From contig JAITUD010000057.1 in the NCBI GenBank assembly GCA_031286555.1, forward strand, positions 1 to 7,661: 7,661 nt of DNA. The letters run 5' to 3'. A program made the translations under genes and the position numbers. Position 1 is the stretch's first letter; every line of letters begins with the position of its first letter. This stretch comes from Microbacterium sp. (GTDB lineage Bacteria; Actinomycetota; Actinomycetes; Actinomycetales; Microbacteriaceae). The notes beneath the pieces are model-generated. The model was not told where the DNA came from, searched no databases, and was given only the letters and a program-made list of their open reading frames with translations. This document shows, piece by piece, positions 6,086 through 7,661 of the stretch.

Positions 6086-6180
6086 CGGATCGTTATCCAC
6101 CATGAGCACCGTTACGAATACCCTGGGCCGCAAGGCCACCACAACCACACATCCCCAACACCAGGGAAGGTAGTCACAAG
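6080..6180 (+). promoter_or_regulatory. Leader of ngcE: possible -10, GNRA hairpin and G-free stretch
   Basis: This 101-nt gap precedes ngcE. It holds two weak -10 candidates, TACGAA (6113-6118) and TACCCT (6119-6124), without a convincing -35. There is a small inverted repeat GGAT-N4-ATCC (6087-6098), and CGTTA occurs twice 19 nt apart (6091-6095 and 6110-6114). Next comes a 4-bp GGCC stem with a GCAA tetraloop (6126-6137), then 28 bases without any G (6136-6163, nearly all A and C). GGGAAGG (6164-6170) is the ribosome site, ten bases before the ATG. The arrangement suggests a separate promoter and a leader kept single-stranded for strong translation of the binding protein; read-through from the SIS gene is also possible. 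Confidence 0.4.
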
Positions 6181-7596
6181 ATGGAACTCGAGAACACCTC
6201 CATCAGCCGCCGCAACCTGCTGCGCGGAGCCATCGCCACGGCGGCGCTGGTCCCGTTCGGCATGACGCTCGCCTCGTGCGCAGCGCCCGGCGGCAGCAGC
6301 GGCGGCGGCGAGAAGGGCAAGGTCACTGCTGACAACCCGTTCGGCGTGGCAGCGAACTCCAAGGTCGACGCCGTCATCTTCAACGGCGGCTACGGCATCG
6401 ACTACGTCGAGAACTCGGCCAAGATCATGGCGGCGAACAAGAACCTCGGCGGCGTGACCGTCAAGGTCAGCTCCTCCACCAAGATCGCGCAGGAGCTGCA
6501 GCCGCGCTTCGTCGGCGGCAACCCGCCGGACCTGATCGACAACTCGGGTGCGAACTCGATCGGCTGGAACACCATCCTCGACCAGCTCGAGGAGCTGGAC
6601 GACGTGTTCGAGGCCAACAACCTCGAGGGCACCAAGATCGCCGACACCGTCTACGGCGGCGTCAAGGACCCCGGCACCTTCGACGGCAAGTTCAAGGCTC
6701 TGAACTACGTCATGACCATCTACGGCATCTGGTACTCCGGCTCGCTGTTCGAGAAGGAGGGCTACCAGGTCCCGAAGACCTGGCAGGACCTGCCCGCGCT
6801 CGGTGCCGCGGCCAAGGCCAAGGGCAAGTACCTGTTCCTCTGGGGCAAGGAGGCGGCGACGTACTACCAGACGCTCGTCATCGACTCCGCGGTCATCCAG
6901 GGCGGCGACGACGTGCGCCTCCCCCTGGAGAACCTCGACCCGAAGGCCTGGTCGAACCCGATCATCCAGGAGATCCTGACGATCCTGTACGACCTGATCA
7001 AGGCCGGCTACATGAAGCCGGGCGGCGGCGGAACCCAGTTCACGCAGGCGCAGTCGCAGTGGAGCCTCGACCAGGCGGCACTGCTCTACCCCTCGGGCTC
7101 GTGGATCGAGAACGAGATGAAGAAGCAGACCGCGCCCGACTTCAAGATGATGGGCATGACCGAGCTGCCGCTGAACGACAAGCAGACTACCCCGGCGGGC
7201 TTCGCGCGCGCCGAGGCGGGCGAGCCGTTCATCGTCCCGTCGAAGTCGAAGAACCCGGCCGGCGGCAAGGAGCTGCTGCGCACCATGCTGTCGAAGGAGT
7301 CCGCCACCGCGTTCGCGAAGAGCAAGTTCGCTCCGACGATCGTGAAGGGCACCGTCCCCGCGGACGGCTTCGGCTCCACCGCGCTGCAGTCCCAGGGCAA
7401 GATGCTGGAGGCCGCAGGCGACAACGTGTTCACGATCAAGTCGACCAACCTGTACGGCATGAACTCCGACCAGCTGCCGATCTGGAACTCGTTCCTGGCC
7501 GGCGGCATGACGGTCGCCGAGATCACGAAGCAGCTGCAGGCACTGGTGGACAAGGTCGCGAACGACAGCTCCATCACGAAGATCGAGATCAAGTGA
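6181..7596 (+). CDS. ngcE: N-acetylglucosamine/diacetylchitobiose-binding lipoprotein of an ABC importer (NgcE family)
   Basis: A 471-residue extracytoplasmic solute-binding protein. The N-terminus carries a twin-arginine motif (SRRNLLR, 9-15), a hydrophobic core (16-31) and a lipobox L30-A-S-C33, so it is probably Tat-exported and lipid-anchored at Cys33. A Gly/Ser linker (37-43) leads to the family-1 type binding fold. Features I recognise from Streptomyces NgcE are the LQPRFVGGNPPDLIDNSGA segment (106-124), IYGIWYSGSLFEKEGY, YPSGSWIENEMKKQ, and GEPFIVPSKSKNPAGGKELL starting at 347. NgcE binds GlcNAc and chitobiose for the NgcEFG importer; the exact ligand here is inferred. Many aromatic residues (Trp, Tyr) in the body suit sugar stacking. 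Codon choice is very uniform (AAC, AAG, CTG, GGC), consistent with high expression. Start ATG 6181 is preceded by GGGAAGG. The stop overlaps the next gene by GTGA. No ATPase gene is visible, in line with such importers sharing an MsiK-like ATPase. Confidence 0.9.
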   Translation: MELENTSISRRNLLRGAIATAALVPFGMTLASCAAPGGSSGGGEKGKVTADNPFGVAANSKVDAVIFNGGYGIDYVENSAKIMAANKNLGGVTVKVSSSTKIAQELQPRFVGGNPPDLIDNSGANSIGWNTILDQLEELDDVFEANNLEGTKIADTVYGGVKDPGTFDGKFKALNYVMTIYGIWYSGSLFEKEGYQVPKTWQDLPALGAAAKAKGKYLFLWGKEAATYYQTLVIDSAVIQGGDDVRLPLENLDPKAWSNPIIQEILTILYDLIKAGYMKPGGGGTQFTQAQSQWSLDQAALLYPSGSWIENEMKKQTAPDFKMMGMTELPLNDKQTTPAGFARAEAGEPFIVPSKSKNPAGGKELLRTMLSKESATAFAKSKFAPTIVKGTVPADGFGSTALQSQGKMLEAAGDNVFTIKSTNLYGMNSDQLPIWNSFLAGGMTVAEITKQLQALVDKVANDSSITKIEIK

Positions 7597-7661
7597 GCAA
7601 CAGCAATCCGAGCGGAGGGCCGGGCTTTCAGACAGCCGCGGTCACCGCAGCACGCACGGGG
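7593..7661 (+). CDS. Start of next gene, probably the ABC permease NgcF (partial)
   Basis: GTG at 7593 overlaps the ngcE stop in a GTGA junction and opens a frame that continues to the window end (23 codons, MSNSNPSGGPGFQTAAVTAA...). No other ATG or GTG start is present before the edge. The ribosome site is poor (a GAG in CGAGATCAA), so initiation would rely on coupling. The hydrophilic Gly/Ser/Ala-rich N-terminus is what a cytoplasmic leader of a sugar ABC permease could look like, and binding-protein genes of this type are normally followed by two permease genes. The visible residues themselves carry no diagnostic motif. Confidence 0.5.
   Translation, partial: MSNSNPSGGPGFQTAAVTAARTG

Noticed and set aside
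6087..6098. GGAT-N4-ATCC as an operator shared with the 4314-4391 region
   Set aside because: No matching copy exists in the divergent region, so a common regulator site is unsupported.
5192..6148. 318-residue minus strand frame opposite the SIS gene
   Set aside because: No family features, and it would cover the end of RpiR, all of the SIS gene and the ngcE leader.

Overview
The window is GC-rich, codons end almost always in G or C, genes are tightly packed, and several junctions are 4-nt start/stop overlaps. With the ArgRS type, a DUF2993 (LmeA-like) protein and an NgcE-type sugar-binding lipoprotein, this points to an actinomycete, most likely of the Microbacteriaceae (Microbacterium-like). 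The genus is inferred from sequence character; no 16S or other marker is present.

Layout. (1) Left edge, + strand: the 3' part of a YihY/BrkB-family membrane protein gene. Its reading frame has no stop until 1622 and so runs antisense through the whole of the next gene. (2) 794-4313, minus strand, transcribed leftward: an N-acetylglucosamine-kinase-like ATPase (4313-3300), argS (3267-1600) and a membrane-anchored DUF2993/LmeA-like protein (1603-794). The kinase-argS gap is 32 nt and argS overlaps the last gene by 4 nt, so the three could form one operon. (3) 4314-4391: a short AT-richer divergent control region with two overlapping candidate promoters and imperfect dyads. (4) 4392 to the right edge, + strand: an RpiR/MurR-family regulator, an overlapping SIS-domain protein (UPF0309 type), a 101-nt leader, an NgcE-like Tat-exported sugar-binding lipoprotein, and the first 23 codons of what is probably the first permease gene of the ABC transporter.

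How the genes fit together. The right half reads as an amino-sugar (N-acetylglucosamine or chitobiose) uptake locus. The lipoprotein captures the sugar outside the membrane and permeases just beyond the window would import it without phosphorylation. The divergent kinase would phosphorylate it in the cytoplasm, and the SIS protein would act on the phosphosugar. The RpiR protein, itself carrying a SIS sensor domain, would switch the locus in response to such a phosphosugar. No nagA or nagB is visible here. The locus resembles known actinobacterial chitin-sugar systems, and I do not see convincing evidence of a wholly new system. The points most worth a second look are the stop-less yihY frame, the compact divergent promoter region, the structured then G-free leader of ngcE, and the role of the SIS protein.

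No tRNA, rRNA, CRISPR array, insertion sequence or phage element was recognised.
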